A stretch of DNA of 64,000 nucleotides from Bactericera cockerelli (Eukaryota; Arthropoda; Insecta; Hemiptera; Triozidae), in assembly GCA_024516035.1 (NCBI GenBank), contig JAMCCL010000072.1, forward strand, positions 1-64,000. The letters run 5' to 3'. Shown here piece by piece: positions 10,254 through 21,869 of this stretch. The position numbers were made by a program, and so were the translations under genes. The notes beneath the pieces were generated by a model. It was not told the origin of the DNA and made no database searches. It saw only the letters and a program-made list of their open reading frames with translations. Position 1 is the stretch's first letter; each line of letters starts with the position of its first letter.

Positions 10254-10530
10254 AGCGCGCGATTAGCTCAGTGGTTAAGCACTCGCTTGCCATGCGGAAG
10301 GTCATGGGTTTGATCCCCCGTGCCGACAAAATTTTGTATTCTTAATTTAGTTATAGTTGTTTGTAAGGGATACCAGCACCTAAATGGGAAGTATTGTGTC
10401 ACTTCTCGCCCATCAGAGGGGAGGCATACTGCGGGATGGCCAGGCTACGACACAGATCACAAGCGTCTACAGTAGCTCTTGTTTCATGGATACGAAATAA
10501 AAAAAGGCTGTGAAACACTCATCTTAAAAA
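10254..10530 (+). mobile_element. SINE D, second copy
   Basis: Head gcgattagctcagtggttaa, the same loop as the 6.35-kb copy, and end tttcatggatacgaaataaa then aaaggctgtgaaacactcat. Confidence 0.8.
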
Positions 10531-10854
10531 AAAAATAGAGTCACTCGTTTAGTACTCTAAAGAGTTTGACTTTGTTTACAATGCCAATCATTAGAATTGA
10601 AATTTAATTATTCTAGAAATGTGTAATGATTTTCCCTGTGTAAGAGCTAGAGAACTTGAAAAAATACCCTTTTCGTCTGGGGGTGCTGCAGTTCCGCAGC
10701 TCCTTAGCACCGGCCGCGACTGATAGAGAATAACTTTGCCCATTATGAAAGTTCTGAACAAAACATAAATTTATTAAGTCCTTAATTACCTTAATTAGAT
10801 TTTGGCAAAATGAATAATCATCTCCCTCTTTCTCTTTCCTCAACTCTTCTTTTA
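10531..10854. other. spacer, nothing recognised
   Basis: No supportable gene. A 76-residue frame has no recognisable domain. Confidence 0.4.
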
Positions 10855-11230
10855 CCCCCTCACTCTTTTTTCCTCACACTCTCTCTCTCTATTTATGTCT
10901 CTATCTCTCTCTCTTTATTTACCTCTGATTTTTTTCTATTTCTGTCTCTCTATCTATCTCTTTCCACCAAAAAGTTAGCATTAGCTTAGGGGATGTTATT
11001 TATGTATATGTACAAAAAAAATAAATATAAATAAATGAAATGTTCAAAATCAATCAAATCTCTCTCTCCCCTCCTCTCTCTCTATCTCCCTATGTTTATT
11101 TCTCTCTTTTTCTCTTCATTTTACTGTCATTGTTTTTAATTTCTCTTGCTATCTCTAGTCCTACTTTTATTCATTCCTCCCTTCCTTCTCTCTATCTATT
11201 TCTCTCTCCCTATCTCTTTAACTTTCTCAG
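10855..11230. repeat. CT-rich microsatellite region
   Basis: Impure (CT)n with tctatctc and tatttatt interruptions. Confidence 0.85.
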
Positions 11231-11377
11231 AGTCCACACAGTATGCAGATTGCATAACCTTGCCCCTTCATTGCCTGGTCTCATATTTATTTAACTTTAT
11301 CCTGCTGCATGCCGGCAGAGATGAAGAAATGAAATGTAAAATCTTGCTCAGGCGGAAAATTACTTTTATGCCTACGA

Positions 11378-12134
11378 ACAGAAGAGAGATAGAGAGGGAG
11401 ATACTACGAACAGAGGGAAGAGAGATACTACGAACAGGAGGGAAAGCTAGAGAGAGAGAGAGATCTAAGAATAGAGGGAAAGCTAAAGAGAAGGAAAGAG
11501 TGAGAGAGAGGATAGAGGATAGGGGATAGAGCAACAGGGAAAGAGAGCAAGAGTGCAAGAGATAAATGGAGAAAATAAAAAAATATCTGACAGAAATAGA
11601 GAGTCAGGAGAAAGTGAGAGAGAGAAATAAAAAGTCTAACAGAGAGAGAGAGAGAGAGAGCGAAAGAAGGAGAGAGAGAGAGAGAGAGAGAAAAAAAGAG
11701 TGAGAGAGAGACAAATAAAGAAAGAAAAAGAGCAAGAGGGAAAGAGACAAAAGAGCTTAAGAAGTATAGAGAAAATAAAAGAATATGTGTAAGAAATAGA
11801 GAGAGAAAGAGTCATGGAGAGAGTAAGAGAGAGCTGAAGATACTATGAGAATGTACCAGCAAGAAAACAAATAGGTATACATCATTATATATGGTGATTA
11901 GATAACAAAGAATTCATAAGAAAACCAAGGTTGCATGCTAATTGGAAGATAAAGGCTCGAGGAGGACAGATAAGAAAAGACAAGATAACTAGAGAGAAAA
12001 AGATAGTGAAAAGAGGATAAGACGGAAATAGAGAAGGCAAGAAAAAGAGAGATATAAAATACAATACTCTGTTTATCCTGCAAGAATGAGACTATACCTT
12101 TACTCTCACAGCCAGAAGATATAGCGATAGATTA

Positions 12135-12189
<55 letters not shown>

Positions 12190-12404
12190 AGGAGAGAATA
12201 AGAGAGAAAAGGATATGAAATAGGTAGTAATATATTATAATAATTATGGAATATTATTATGTATTTAAGTGCAGCGATAGATTAAGAGAGAGTGAGAGAG
12301 GAAGAGATAGCAAAAGAAAAGAGAAAGATATGAAAATTGTAGTAACATAATTATATTATTATAATGTGGAATATTATTATGTAGGTAAGTGCAGTGATAC
12401 ATTA

Positions 12405-12439
<35 letters not shown>

Positions 12440-12475
12440 AAGAGAGAAAGAGAGAAAGAAGAAAGAAAGAGATGA
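11378..12475. repeat. GA-rich microsatellite region with a locally repeated tract
   Basis: Contains a nearly pure (AG)n run at about 12137-12187. A local direct repeat (gcgatagattaagagag, GA tract, agtaacataattatattatt-like spacer, ggaatattattatgta) occurs three times between 12120 and 12515. Confidence 0.85.
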
Positions 12476-12955
12476 AAATAGTAGTAACATATTATAAAAT
12501 GGAATATTATTTATGTCGGTAGGTAGTGCAATCAAAAGTTGTTCCCATATCTTCGTATACAGAATGCATCAAGTCATACTGTCATTCATACAGTGAAGCT
12601 CAATTGATTAAATATTTAATCATGAGCTTTACAAAATACCTGGTGCACATTCAAATGGCTGTTAGACAATAATATTAATTTATGAAGAAGAGGTTTTTGA
12701 ATGCCAATAGATTTGGAAATGTCAAGAGATTTGGGAATGTCATGAGATTTGGCAAGTTATTTTTTTTAATACAATATTTTGTACTATATCTTCAGTAGTA
12801 GCGCGAGTCCGTATTCTTATTATTTTTGAAAAATAATTTTTGAAAAATAATAAGAATAACAATAGTTTTTTTCAATTGATTTATCAAAAAGATCTTATAT
12901 TTTTTCAAGTTTTCAAACTTTGTTTTTCATTTTCTTCCATTGATTGAGCAAGATA
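12476..12955. other. AT-rich spacer, nothing recognised
   Basis: Two short direct repeats (atttgggaatgtcatgagat-like near 12710-12750 and gaaaaataataagaataac near 12840) but no gene or element. Confidence 0.4.
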
Positions 12956-12959
12956 GTAA

Positions 12960-13215
12960 ATACTTTTTTTACTTCCGAGAAATTTCTAATGTTAGAAATC
13001 GGAATTATTGTGTTCGTTTTTGTAAAAAAAAAATATTTTTTTGCTCCGATTTCAATTTTTTTCCATATTTCTGGACGTTTCATAGCCTCCTGAGCAAATT
13101 TGGTTTTGTGTCCGTCTGTCGGTCTGTCGGTCCGTCGGTCTGTCGGCACGTGTTTACAATGTGAAACAATCACGAGGAAGTATTGTGTCCATAATTGGCA
13201 GTGTGTTTTACTATC
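12960..13215 (+). mobile_element. family I non-autonomous element, internally deleted copy
   Basis: The left end (acttccgagaaatttctaat and gttagaaatcggaattattg) and right end (cacgaggaagtattgtgtcc, ataattggcagtgt) match the 0.7-kb copy at 40.4 kb. The middle jumps directly from the gtctgtcgg repeat to cacgtgtttacaatgtgaaa. Confidence 0.75.
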
Positions 13216-13369
13216 TTGGAAGATTAAAACGAAGGACAATAACTTTAAAGTGGCATGACACTAGTGAAATAAAAAATTTACCTAGGCACGTACCAATATT
13301 TTTATGTATAAGAAAAAAAGCGCTCTGACCTCATAATATTCACTCTATGAAAGCTGTCTGTCTTTGATT

Positions 13370-14377
13370 TTAACCTTTTGCACTCCAGTGAAAAAAAATT
13401 GGAATTGCCGATACGGTCCAGTGCATGTACCACATGCAACCATAGAAACGCCGCTACACTCCAGTATAAAATTCACAAGAACTGTCCTTAAGGTCCAGTG
13501 CATGTCCCACATGCAACTATTAATAACGCTCTTACGGTCCAGTGCATGTCCCACATGCAAGATTTCCCTCTACTTTATTCGATTTCACTTTATATTTTCC
13601 TTTAATTATCAGCCTATCAGATTTGTTCTAGTCGATTCGTGATATTCCGTAGAATATTTACGAACAAGTCAAAAGTGTCTTAAATGTAAGCCGGCTGTGT
13701 AAACAAACATTATTATCAGTGCAACCTGCGGAAGGTTGGTTTAGTGTAGTACCTGTTCTATCGTCTTTATTTCTGTGATAAAAATGTCTAAAAGAAAACT
13801 GTATAGTTTTATAGGTAAAGAAGAAGCCAAGAAAATTCGAAATTTACTTTGTGGTAAGTAATTTATTTTCTTTATAATATGTTTATTTGAGGGTCAAAGA
13901 TACCTCTGCAAAGTATATCTCTGTCTCTTTCTAGCACACTTGTTGACATGAGTTAGACAAAGAAAGATGATGTGTGATACAGGGTGGTGTTGTTAGCATT
14001 GATTTCACGACCCTCTTCAACACATTGTCTTTTTGTACTTCCACCACCTACCTTTTTTTAACAGTGTTTTATACCTAATTATTTACCCATTTTTAGCTCC
14101 CATATCGCTAATTGGGGATCTATTGTTCTTTTTACAAAGTCAAAAGTTGGGGTCGTCTACAAACACCCTGTATACGAGGTCTGTAATTTGAAAGAAAAAA
14201 TCTACTGGACCGTAGCGCTTCGTTTCTTTCCGAAACAACTCGACCTGATGAACAAACAAAACAATGCATGTGGGACATGCACTGGACCTTAAGGACTGTT
14301 CTAGTGAATTTTATACTGGAGTGTAGCGGCGTTTCTATGGTTGCATGTGGGACATGCACTGGACCGTAAAAGGTTAA
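13370..14377 (+). mobile_element. piggyBac-like element with TTAA ends and repeated subterminal motifs
   Basis: The 1008-bp element is bounded by TTAA at 13370-13373 and 14374-14377, and its termini are ccttttgcact and ccttttacgg (inverted). TTAA target sites and CCYTTT-like ends are typical of piggyBac. A composite inverted repeat follows. A motif ggtccagtgcatgtcccaca plus tgca occurs at 13415, 13492 and 13536 on plus and at 14265 and 14341 on minus; each holds a small palindrome gcatgt/acatgc. The interior keeps only a first transposase exon, so this copy cannot move by itself. Confidence 0.75.
13784..13853 (+). pseudogene. putative first exon of a piggyBac-like transposase
   Basis: ATG at 13784 opens a 23-codon lysine-rich frame (MSKRKLYSFIGKEEAKKIRN) that ends at a consensus 5' splice site, G|GTAAGTAA (13854). 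It sits inside the TTAA-bounded element in the expected orientation after the left end. No later exon with the catalytic DDD core is found before the right end, so this is a remnant. The exon could alternatively belong to a captured host gene. Confidence 0.45.
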
Positions 14378-14980
14378 TGATGTTTCCGTTACCTGAAGGC
14401 TGTGTCATAAAAATATGAATAAAACTGTTTTAATATCCTCCCATTGCTTCTAGGATCTAGACAGAACATTTTCTTCATTACATTTTACAATAAAATACTT
14501 TTTCTACAAAAAAAGAAAGAAAAGTTTTAATTTATATTATTGCGTAATCACCATCGTGATCAAAAAAAAAAAAAATCGTGCGCTCATTTTCATATTTAAG
14601 TATTCAATTCGATTTATTCAATTTCTTCTCCTTCTTTATCCATATTCGTTTCTCTACTTCTTTCTCCCTTTCATGAGTACATAGATCCTCTATTTACATT
14701 TTCTATTATTATTATTTAACACTTTATTGTCAAACTACATGATACATTCTGCACTACATAGAATGTAGTGAACCAAGGAGCGAGGTTAAAGCCTGTGTCT
14801 TTCTCTTCTACACTTTAAGTTTCTACACCATTCCTTTCTGTTAATGTAACTATCTTGTCTTCAAACTCTCACAACAACACCACTTCTCCTTCTTTTTCTT
14901 ACTTTCCTCTTAAAGTTGAACTTTCAAAAACTTAACGCTTTGAGGTAGACATCGACATTTGTTTCGCTTAGGTAGTTCGC
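14378..14980. other. AT/CT-rich spacer, nothing recognised
   Basis: The stretch at 14700-14800 (ttattatttaacactttatt, then agtgaaccaaggagcgaggt) resembles a LINE 3' end, but homology to the 8.2- and 59.2-kb copies is too short to call. Confidence 0.35.
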
Positions 14981-15525
14981 TCTTTCTCTCTCTCTCTCTC
15001 TCTCTCTCACTCTCTATCTGCCTCTCTATCTCTTTCTCTATCTCTCTCTCTCTCTCTTTCTCTCTCTCTCACTCTCTCTCTCACTCTCTCTCTCACTCTC
15101 TATCTGCCTCTCTATCTCTTTCTCTCTGTTTTTCTCTCTCTTACTCTCTATCTGCCTCTATCTCTTTCTCTCTCTCTCACTCTCTATCTCTCTATTTTAT
15201 TCTCTCTCTCTCCCTCTCTATCTCTTTGACTCTCTCTCTCCCCATTCTTTCCTACCTGTTTCTGTCTCTCTCTCTCTTTTTATCTTTGTCTCCCTCTCCC
15301 AAAAAGTTAGCATTATGTTTTTATTTATTTAGGGTATGTTTATTTATGTATACCTAGTAAATAAATTAAATATAAATAAATGAAAATGTTCAAAATCAAA
15401 ATCAAGTCTCCCTCTCTTCATCCTTCTCTCTATCTTACACTGTCCTCTCTCTCTCACCCTCTATTTATCTCTCTCTTCCTTTCCCTCTCTTTCTCTCCCT
15501 CTTTTTCTCTCTCTCTTCTATGGTA
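14981..15525. repeat. CT-rich microsatellite region
   Basis: Two CT-rich blocks (14981-15310 and 15405-15525) are separated by unique sequence holding aaaaagttagcattatg. A similar phrase (aaaaagttagcattagct) occurs near 10968 beside another CT tract. Confidence 0.85.
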
Positions 15526-15662
15526 CTTTGACCCTTTTAATATCAGACCAAACTCTATTAATGCTAGCTTTTCTCAATCTCCCTCAGTCTGTCTATAATA
15601 TTAATCTATCTAGAGTATTAATTTCTGTACCCCCAATCTCTCTTATACTTCAAATAATTCTA

Positions 15663-16053
15663 TACAGGGTGTTTCAGAAAAGTTTGCCTTTATTTTAACC
15701 ACATGTTATATGGACCATTTTAGGGGGGGGGGGTCAAGTCTATAAAAAAAAGGGCGAAAGTGCTTCATAAGAGAGATACACGCCTCTAAGGGTTCTTTAA
15801 AAAAATCTAAGATTTTGAATTACCTGTTAGAGTTATTGAAACGCGAAAAAAAATCGACTCCCAATACAAGATGACGCCGTTATTTTGATGTGGAAATCGA
15901 GGTCATTGCACTCTCAGGGGCAGCCAAAAGAGGCCGCCCCTAATCTCCCTTATGAAGTACTTTTGGCCTTTATGTTATAGACGTGACCCCCCCTAATATG
16001 GTCCATATAACACGTGGTTAAAAGAAAGGCACACTTTTCTGAACCACCCTGTA
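15663..16053. mobile_element. 391-bp MITE with about 70-bp terminal inverted repeats
   Basis: The left end tacagggtgtttcagaaaag continues through accacatgttatatggacca to a G run. The right end is its inverted counterpart (ttttctgaaccaccctgta, tggtccatataacacgtggt). Flanking TA bases fit a TA target site. No coding frame. Confidence 0.85.
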
Positions 16054-16239
16054 TACCTATGTATATCTATGTACCTCTGATATACCTATGTATATCTAAA
16101 ATTATATACGATTTTTTTTACTCCTAAAATAATACCAATCAGTATGAAACTTTGATAATATTAATTAACATTATAAACACAAACAGGCGAATTGTTTAAG
16201 CAGACTTAATGGTCTCTTAAATTTTGACTGTCCGCATAA

Positions 16240-16446
16240 TAACAATAATAATATCGTCTTATTTATACTGCCCGATTAGGACTATTAAGCCCCATTATTC
16301 CAGCAATAAGCCCAAGACGCATTATTATGTGGTAAAAATCCCAAATAGGATTATAACTTGTCATATCCCGGCTGGGTTTCGAACGTGCGACCTCTGGAGT
16401 CTTAGATTCACAGAGTGCCGCCTTTACCACTGAGCTAGCGGGACAG
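16240..16446 (-). mobile_element. SINE B copy
   Basis: Minus-strand head gtcccgctagctcagtggta, B-box region gttcgaaaccc, and body ttattgctggaataatgggg, ending in attattattgttatt. Confidence 0.85.
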
Positions 16447-16539
16447 ACTGCTTGTTTGCTAAAGGTTGAATCGTAGCTAATTTTTTAATAATACAGAGTT
16501 CATTAGATTTCAACTGCATGGTCAATATGGTCATTATTA

Positions 16540-16760
16540 TATCAGGACGGGGTTTTCACCTTCCATTCGGTCGAAACTCACAAACCAACTACTCAAATTA
16601 ACCTCATCCAGCTTGAGACTTGAGTGGGGCCGGGAATAGCCAGCATTACGACGGTAAGAAATTGAATGGTCATCTATCCAAGACGTTGTCCACCTTATCT
16701 CTCTGGACGTTGCTTAACTTCAGTGATCAACGAGTATTCAACGTGCCACCTACTGGAAAG
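16540..16760 (-). mobile_element. SINE E (5S rRNA-derived), near-complete
   Basis: On the minus strand the head carries 5S rRNA landmarks: acgttgaatactcgttgatc, actgaagttaagcaacgtcc and cttggatagatgaccattca, corresponding to the 5S internal promoter. The E tail follows (ggccccactcaagtctcaag, agtttcgaccgaatggaagg, tgaaaaccccgtcctgata). Confidence 0.8.
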
Positions 16761-16827
16761 TATGTATAATCATAATTTTATATACGAACTCACTAAATTC
16801 TAAATCCCATGACACCAATATTAATTA

Positions 16828-17070
16828 TAACTTTTCTCTCTCTCTTTCCCACTCTCTTGCTCTCGCTTTGATGTATTAGCAATAATTTTAGCACAAATTC
16901 TACATACATAATTATGTATATTAGGTATATAAGATTAATTATTTCTCTTCTTCTCTCTATCTCTCTTTCTTTACCTCTACCTGTCCCTGCTACTCTCTCT
17001 TTCTATCTCTCTCTCTACTTTTTCTATCTCTCTCTCTCCCTTTCTCCCTCTCTCTTTCCCTTTCTTTGAT
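16828..17070. repeat. CT-rich microsatellite region
   Basis: Two CT blocks separated by AT-rich sequence. Confidence 0.8.
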
Positions 17071-17223
17071 ACTTTTGCTATTAAATATTATGTTTTGCAC
17101 AAAATTGATCAATGCTTCGGTATAATAAGAGTAAAATAATAATTACCTACAATTTTAATGAATCAATCCTCATTATCTCTCTACTCTAGCATTAATTATG
17201 CACAAAATCTAAGTTTATAGTAC

Positions 17224-17334
17224 TGACCTCAGTAGCTTGATCGATAAAGAGGCGGACTTGTAACCTGTAGGTCGGAGGTTCAAGTCCAGGTTTTAGCGTA
17301 GATTTTGTAAAGCGAGTTTAAGTAGTTGTGTAGA
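17224..17334 (+). mobile_element. SINE C copy
   Basis: tRNA-like head gacctcagtagcttgatcga with a Thr(TGT)-like loop cttgtaacc, B box ggttcaagtcc, then the family tail gtaaagcgagtttaagtagt. Confidence 0.8.
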
Positions 17335-17470
17335 TGGTCCCTTTGTGAATTAACCAAATTTGAACAAGTAGCGCTGGAGACCATGGGCCTGACCCGAAAC
17401 TGTTTACTGAAACGCAAACATCTCGTGAACGGTACACCCGATTTTCATGAAATATCCGAGAGGACATGTA
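17335..17470 (+). mobile_element. family I fragment
   Basis: gagaccatgggcctgacccg and catctcgtgaacggtacacc match the interior of the 40.4-kb family I copy. It directly follows SINE C. Confidence 0.6.
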
Positions 17471-17515
17471 TAATTATGTCCTTAAAATAACTCAAAAAAT
17501 TAATGTATAAATAAT

Positions 17516-17518
17516 GAC

Positions 17519-17568
<50 letters not shown>

Positions 17569-17745
17569 TTCTCTTTCTCTCTTTCTCTCTCTATCTCTCT
17601 CTCTCTCTCCCTCTATCTTTCTCTCTTTCTCGCTCTTTCTCTCTCTTTGTCTCTCTCTCTATCTCTCTCACACACTCGCTCTCTCTCTTTCTCTCTCTCT
17701 CACACACACTCTCTCTCTCTTTCTCTCTCTCTCTCTCTTTGATGT
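17516..17745. repeat. CT microsatellite
   Basis: Starts as nearly pure (CT)n for about 45 bp, then becomes impure. Confidence 0.9.
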
Positions 17746-18232
17746 TTCGCAATAATAGCACAAAATCTATCAAACATACAAAACAAATAATTATGAAAAT
17801 AATAAAGAAATGAGATACTATATATTATTACTAATCTTTTGAAACTTTTCGTAAAATGGCATCATTAAAAAATAAATGTTATTATTAAAAATGTAGTCAT
17901 CATTAATATTTGTGCAACATTTTCTACTCCTAAAAGGTTTCTCTTTTCTATTGAGGATATAATTATTGTACTCACTTTTAAAGAAGATAGTTTTAGTACA
18001 TTTGAGCTACAGGGAAGACCATTAAATTTAATAACCTTTTGAAAAATTATGGTTTAACTTTCATCTATCTTTTAAACATTAAGTCTCTTGAGAAATAGGT
18101 TTGCAAACCTCACCCAGCTTTGGTTTCTGACTCATTCTCTATCACCATCCCACTCATTCTTTTTCTCTATTTCACTCATTCTCTCTCTCTTTCTCTCTTT
18201 CTCTCTATCCCACTCTTTCTCTCTCTCTCCGC
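17746..18232. other. AT-rich spacer ending in a CT tract
   Basis: No gene seen. 18170-18230 is CT-rich. Confidence 0.4.
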
Positions 18233-19144
18233 CATCTTGCTAGCGAAAAGTGACGCTCTTCAAATATTGGTGATTAATCACAAAAATCAAATATAAAAAA
18301 CCGTTTTTGAACTATAAAGTTGTGTTTTTCTAGTAATTTAGATAACATTTTAGTGGTATAATCGAACAAAAATAAATTTTCTATACTAATTATAAGAAGA
18401 ATTACTAATAAACTTACCCAAGTTTGCACTTGGTGCACAAATCCTTTGTTTAGTGTCCACTATTCATACAAAACAAAAGTGCTAATATTTACGAAGTTCT
18501 GAATAAACCTATCATAACTAGATTTATTGTACAGTTCACTATTTATAAATGTCAATAGTTTTTAATGAAAAGTGCTTAAATCACAGTTATATAACAGATA
18601 CTTAATTAATTCTTAAAAATAATTAAATAATTTATATTTTTAAATAATTCAAATCGGGAAATTTCGATAACGTTCGTAAAAACGATCGATCAGGTGTTTA
18701 CTTACGAAAAATCAAAAGGAAAAAACAAAAACAATAAACAAAATAATCAAGACGCGAAATTTGAAAAACTGATTTTGATGGTTTTGTGTTTTACCAAATT
18801 CTAGTGTAAATCTCTTAAAAGCTATTAACAGAACTATACAAATTAAAAAAAAAAAAAAAAAAAAAAAAACGAACGAAAACTTTGACTCTACTCCGGGCAA
18901 CAACTAAAGTTACTTGTTAATTACAAACTGTTATCAATAAACTTCTATTGTGACTAATGCATAACTAGATAAAGATAAAGTTTGGTTTTGGGGATAAACC
19001 CAAGCAAACCTATCTACCTACTTACATACATAATTACCATAGACTGATCTGCTGATAACGATTGAATTAAGTATTTAAGGTATACTAGTTACTTTATACT
19101 TAAACACATAGCTATATTCACTGCTGAGGACAGGTACCTATACC

Positions 19145-20116
19145 ATGCCCGGGCCGTGTGCAAGGTGTGATGAGGACCTGCGAGGGACCGGAGAGTTGGA
19201 TGCGGCCCTCTGTTCCAGGTGCGGGAAGAAATTTCATTTTGAATGTACAACCGTGAAGGAGACGACATGGATCTCTTATGGTGAAAGCAGAAGGAGTGTG
19301 TGGAAGTGTCCCTCTTGCCAGGCTGAAGATGGAAAGAACCCGAAGAAGCCGACACAGCCACCAAAGTCGCCGCAGCCGCAGCCGCCAGGGACGGAGACAC
19401 CGGTCACCATGGAGAAGATGGAGGCGCTCATGGCGAAACTTCTGGATACGAAGATGAAGGACTTGGAGCAGAGTCTTACCTTTGCGAATGACTCAATGGA
19501 GGAGATCAAGACGGATTTTAAGGAGTTGCAGAAAAACATGATAGAAATGGATAAAAGACAAGATAAGCTTGAGAGACAGAACCAGGAGTTGCGGAAGAAA
19601 GTGAAGGACATGGAGGTGTTCATACAGGACTTGGCTCAGGAAAAGAACGAGAGTAAGGTAGAGATATCAGGTGTCCCCAAGGATGTGGAACCCGAGACAT
19701 TCGTTGAGAAGATATTTGAGGCTGCGCAAGTACAACATATTGCTAAACCGGGTGAGTACACCGTTGAGAAAACTTTCAAACCAAAGCAAAATGGTAGTCC
19801 AGCAGAAGTCAAAAGCCTAGTGATAAGACTCCAGAATAAAAACAAACGGGACGCAGTGTTGGAGGTCCTAAAAAATAAAAAACCTAAACTAACCACTCTA
19901 AGTATCTCCTCTCAAAATCCGCCCCTGAATGTTTACATCAATGAGTACCTTACTCCGTATATGAAACGATTATTATACGCGGCGAAACAGGTAAAAATTG
20001 ATAAGGGTTATGCGTACGTCTGGACCAAAAATGGACAGATCTTGCTAAAAAAAGATGAGGAGTCACGGCCAATCAGACTTACGTCCCTGGATGACCTCAC
20101 TAAGATCCAAAAGTAA
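19145..20116 (+). CDS. retrotransposon ORF1 protein with PHD-like zinc finger, coiled coil and FP-like C-terminal domain
   Basis: An intact 323-residue frame. Residues 5-58 form a C4HC3 PHD-type finger (C5, C8, C23, C26, H31, C34, C55, C58). A proline-rich linker follows at about 60-85, then a long coiled coil (about 90-168) rich in K/E/L heptads. The C-terminal part (about 172-318) includes VEISGVPKDVEP and YINEYLTPYMKRLLYAAKQ ... GYAYVWTKNGQILLKKDE. That region resembles the FP25K-like domain found in many arthropod LINE ORF1 proteins. ORF1 proteins bind element RNA and form the RNP that ORF2 uses. The first Met lies just before the finger, and ORF2 begins 62 bases after the stop. It is unbroken, although ORF2 is not. 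Confidence 0.8.
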   Translation: MPGPCARCDEDLRGTGELDAALCSRCGKKFHFECTTVKETTWISYGESRRSVWKCPSCQAEDGKNPKKPTQPPKSPQPQPPGTETPVTMEKMEALMAKLLDTKMKDLEQSLTFANDSMEEIKTDFKELQKNMIEMDKRQDKLERQNQELRKKVKDMEVFIQDLAQEKNESKVEISGVPKDVEPETFVEKIFEAAQVQHIAKPGEYTVEKTFKPKQNGSPAEVKSLVIRLQNKNKRDAVLEVLKNKKPKLTTLSISSQNPPLNVYINEYLTPYMKRLLYAAKQVKIDKGYAYVWTKNGQILLKKDEESRPIRLTSLDDLTKIQK

Positions 20117-20178
20117 ATAAATACCTAGTCATTATAACATAAAATAGTGGACAAAATTGAATAATTATTTAACACCTA

Positions 20179-21480
20179 ATGGTAAACAACCCGTTAGAAA
20201 ATGTTAAAAATATAAAAATAAGTTCATATGAATATAATGAGATGGATGAATGGAAGGTAGAAATTAATAAAAACAATCAGCTTACCTGCTTACATGTAAA
20301 CATCAATAGTCTCAGGAAACACTGGGATACGCTAATGACCACATTGCGTAACGTCCTGAATCTCATTGACGTCCTGGTTATCACCGAGATAAATGTAGTA
20401 AAGGAAGAGGCATCGATCTATCAAATACCGCAGTTCAAACAAATCACGAAGTGCAGAATAAAAAAACCAAACAGTGGAGGCGCCCTAGGAGGAGGGATAG
20501 CTGTTTACTACAGAGACTGCTTCACAATACATGAAATTAGTTACAATTTTGACTGTGCTGAAAACATTAATTTAAAGTTACATGATCGAAATAAACGTAA
20601 GGAGTACCTCATTCTCGCTATTTATAGACCACCGAACAATAACATAAACTCGTTCTTAACAGATCTGCAATGGTGGTTATCAAATGCTACCAAAAAGACA
20701 GACAGCATCATCATGATAGGCGACGTGAACATCTGCACGAGGAAGAAAACTGCCCAGTCAGCCAGTTACACCAGCATCCTCTCGAGTCATGGCATCCTGC
20801 AAACAATAAAGACAATCACTCGGGAGGTGATGCGAGCAGGTAATATATCTCGGTCGTGCATCGATCATGTCAATGTTAGATTAAAGCACAAACATGAACT
20901 AGCTTCTGTGTTAATCCGAGATCAAATTGCAGATCACTACTTTGTAGGAATCCAGGTTTATCAAACAGACCCAATAAAAGACAAGCAAGAACGTAAAGAA
21001 TTAAATACAGTAAAATATGTAAAAATTAGAAAAGAAAAAGAAATTCAAAAGAAAATAGAAGAATATAATTGGTCAAATATTTTTAAACTCCAAGATCCCG
21101 AGGCAATTTATAAAGAAATCGCAGAAGTGTTCCATAAGATCTACGAAGACAGCACAGAAATAAAAGCGAGAACCAAAAAAGACGACTTGTTTCCCTGGGT
21201 AACAAAGGAAATAAAAAATCATATAAGTGAAAAGAAAAGCCTCTTCCAAAGGTGGCGGAACCATAGAACGGAAATTTACTATGATCAGTATAAAAATAAA
21301 CGCAATGAAGTCACTAATATGATAAAAAAATCAAAAAGAATTTACATTTTCAAAAAAATCAGAGATTCCCAGGGTGATATGAAAAAAATGTGGAGGGTAC
21401 TTAACTTTATGATTGACAAAAAACAAAGAGAACCAAATGAGGCTGTTCTCTCCAAAAATTTCGATTCCAAAGACTACATA
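20179..21480 (+). pseudogene. retrotransposon ORF2, 5' part: AP-type endonuclease and linker
   Basis: This is the N-terminal part of the EN-RT protein. From about residue 36 the apurinic-like endonuclease reads LTCLHVNINSLRKHW, then LVITEINV, LAIYRPPNN, IMIGDVNICT and SRSCIDHVNV, followed by RDQIADHYFVGI. These are the metal-binding and catalytic blocks that nick target DNA, although the usual SDH is ADH here. A lysine-rich linker follows up to the MITE boundary, where the frame reads into the inverted repeat and stops (21490-21492). Confidence 0.8.
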
Positions 21481-21866
21481 TATCGCCTCTGACAATACAA
21501 AGAGGCGTAAACCACATTTTCGAAATTTTACAGGAGAGCCAAAATGAGTTTTCTTGCGCATAAATTTTCTGTTCACGGTAGGAACATTATCACTTCCCTG
21601 TACCCGTGAATGACCATACGAACTTTTTCTGTTGCCAAATTTGATTATTTAACTGTGACTATCGATTTACGCCTATTTGATTTGTCTGAAAAAGAGAAAA
21701 TGAGGGATACGCCTGATTTTAATTTTTGTTGTATCTTTTCTTTGGATTATATTTGGGTTACGTCTATTTGTGAGAACAAAATATAGCACAAGTAGACTCA
21801 ATCTAAGCAATAAAAACGATTTCAAAAATTTGTGGTTTACGCCTCTTTGTATTGTCAGAGGCGATA
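21481..21866. mobile_element. 386-bp MITE inserted in ORF2
   Basis: Perfect 33-bp terminal inverted repeats (21483-21515 and 21832-21864) start tcgcctctgacaatacaaag and continue aggcgtaaaccac. They are flanked by TA (21481-21482 and 21865-21866), suggesting a TA-targeting superfamily. Each repeat contains its own small hairpin, gcctct/agaggc. It has no coding capacity and is clearly younger than the host LINE. Confidence 0.9.
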
Positions 21867-21869
21867 TCT

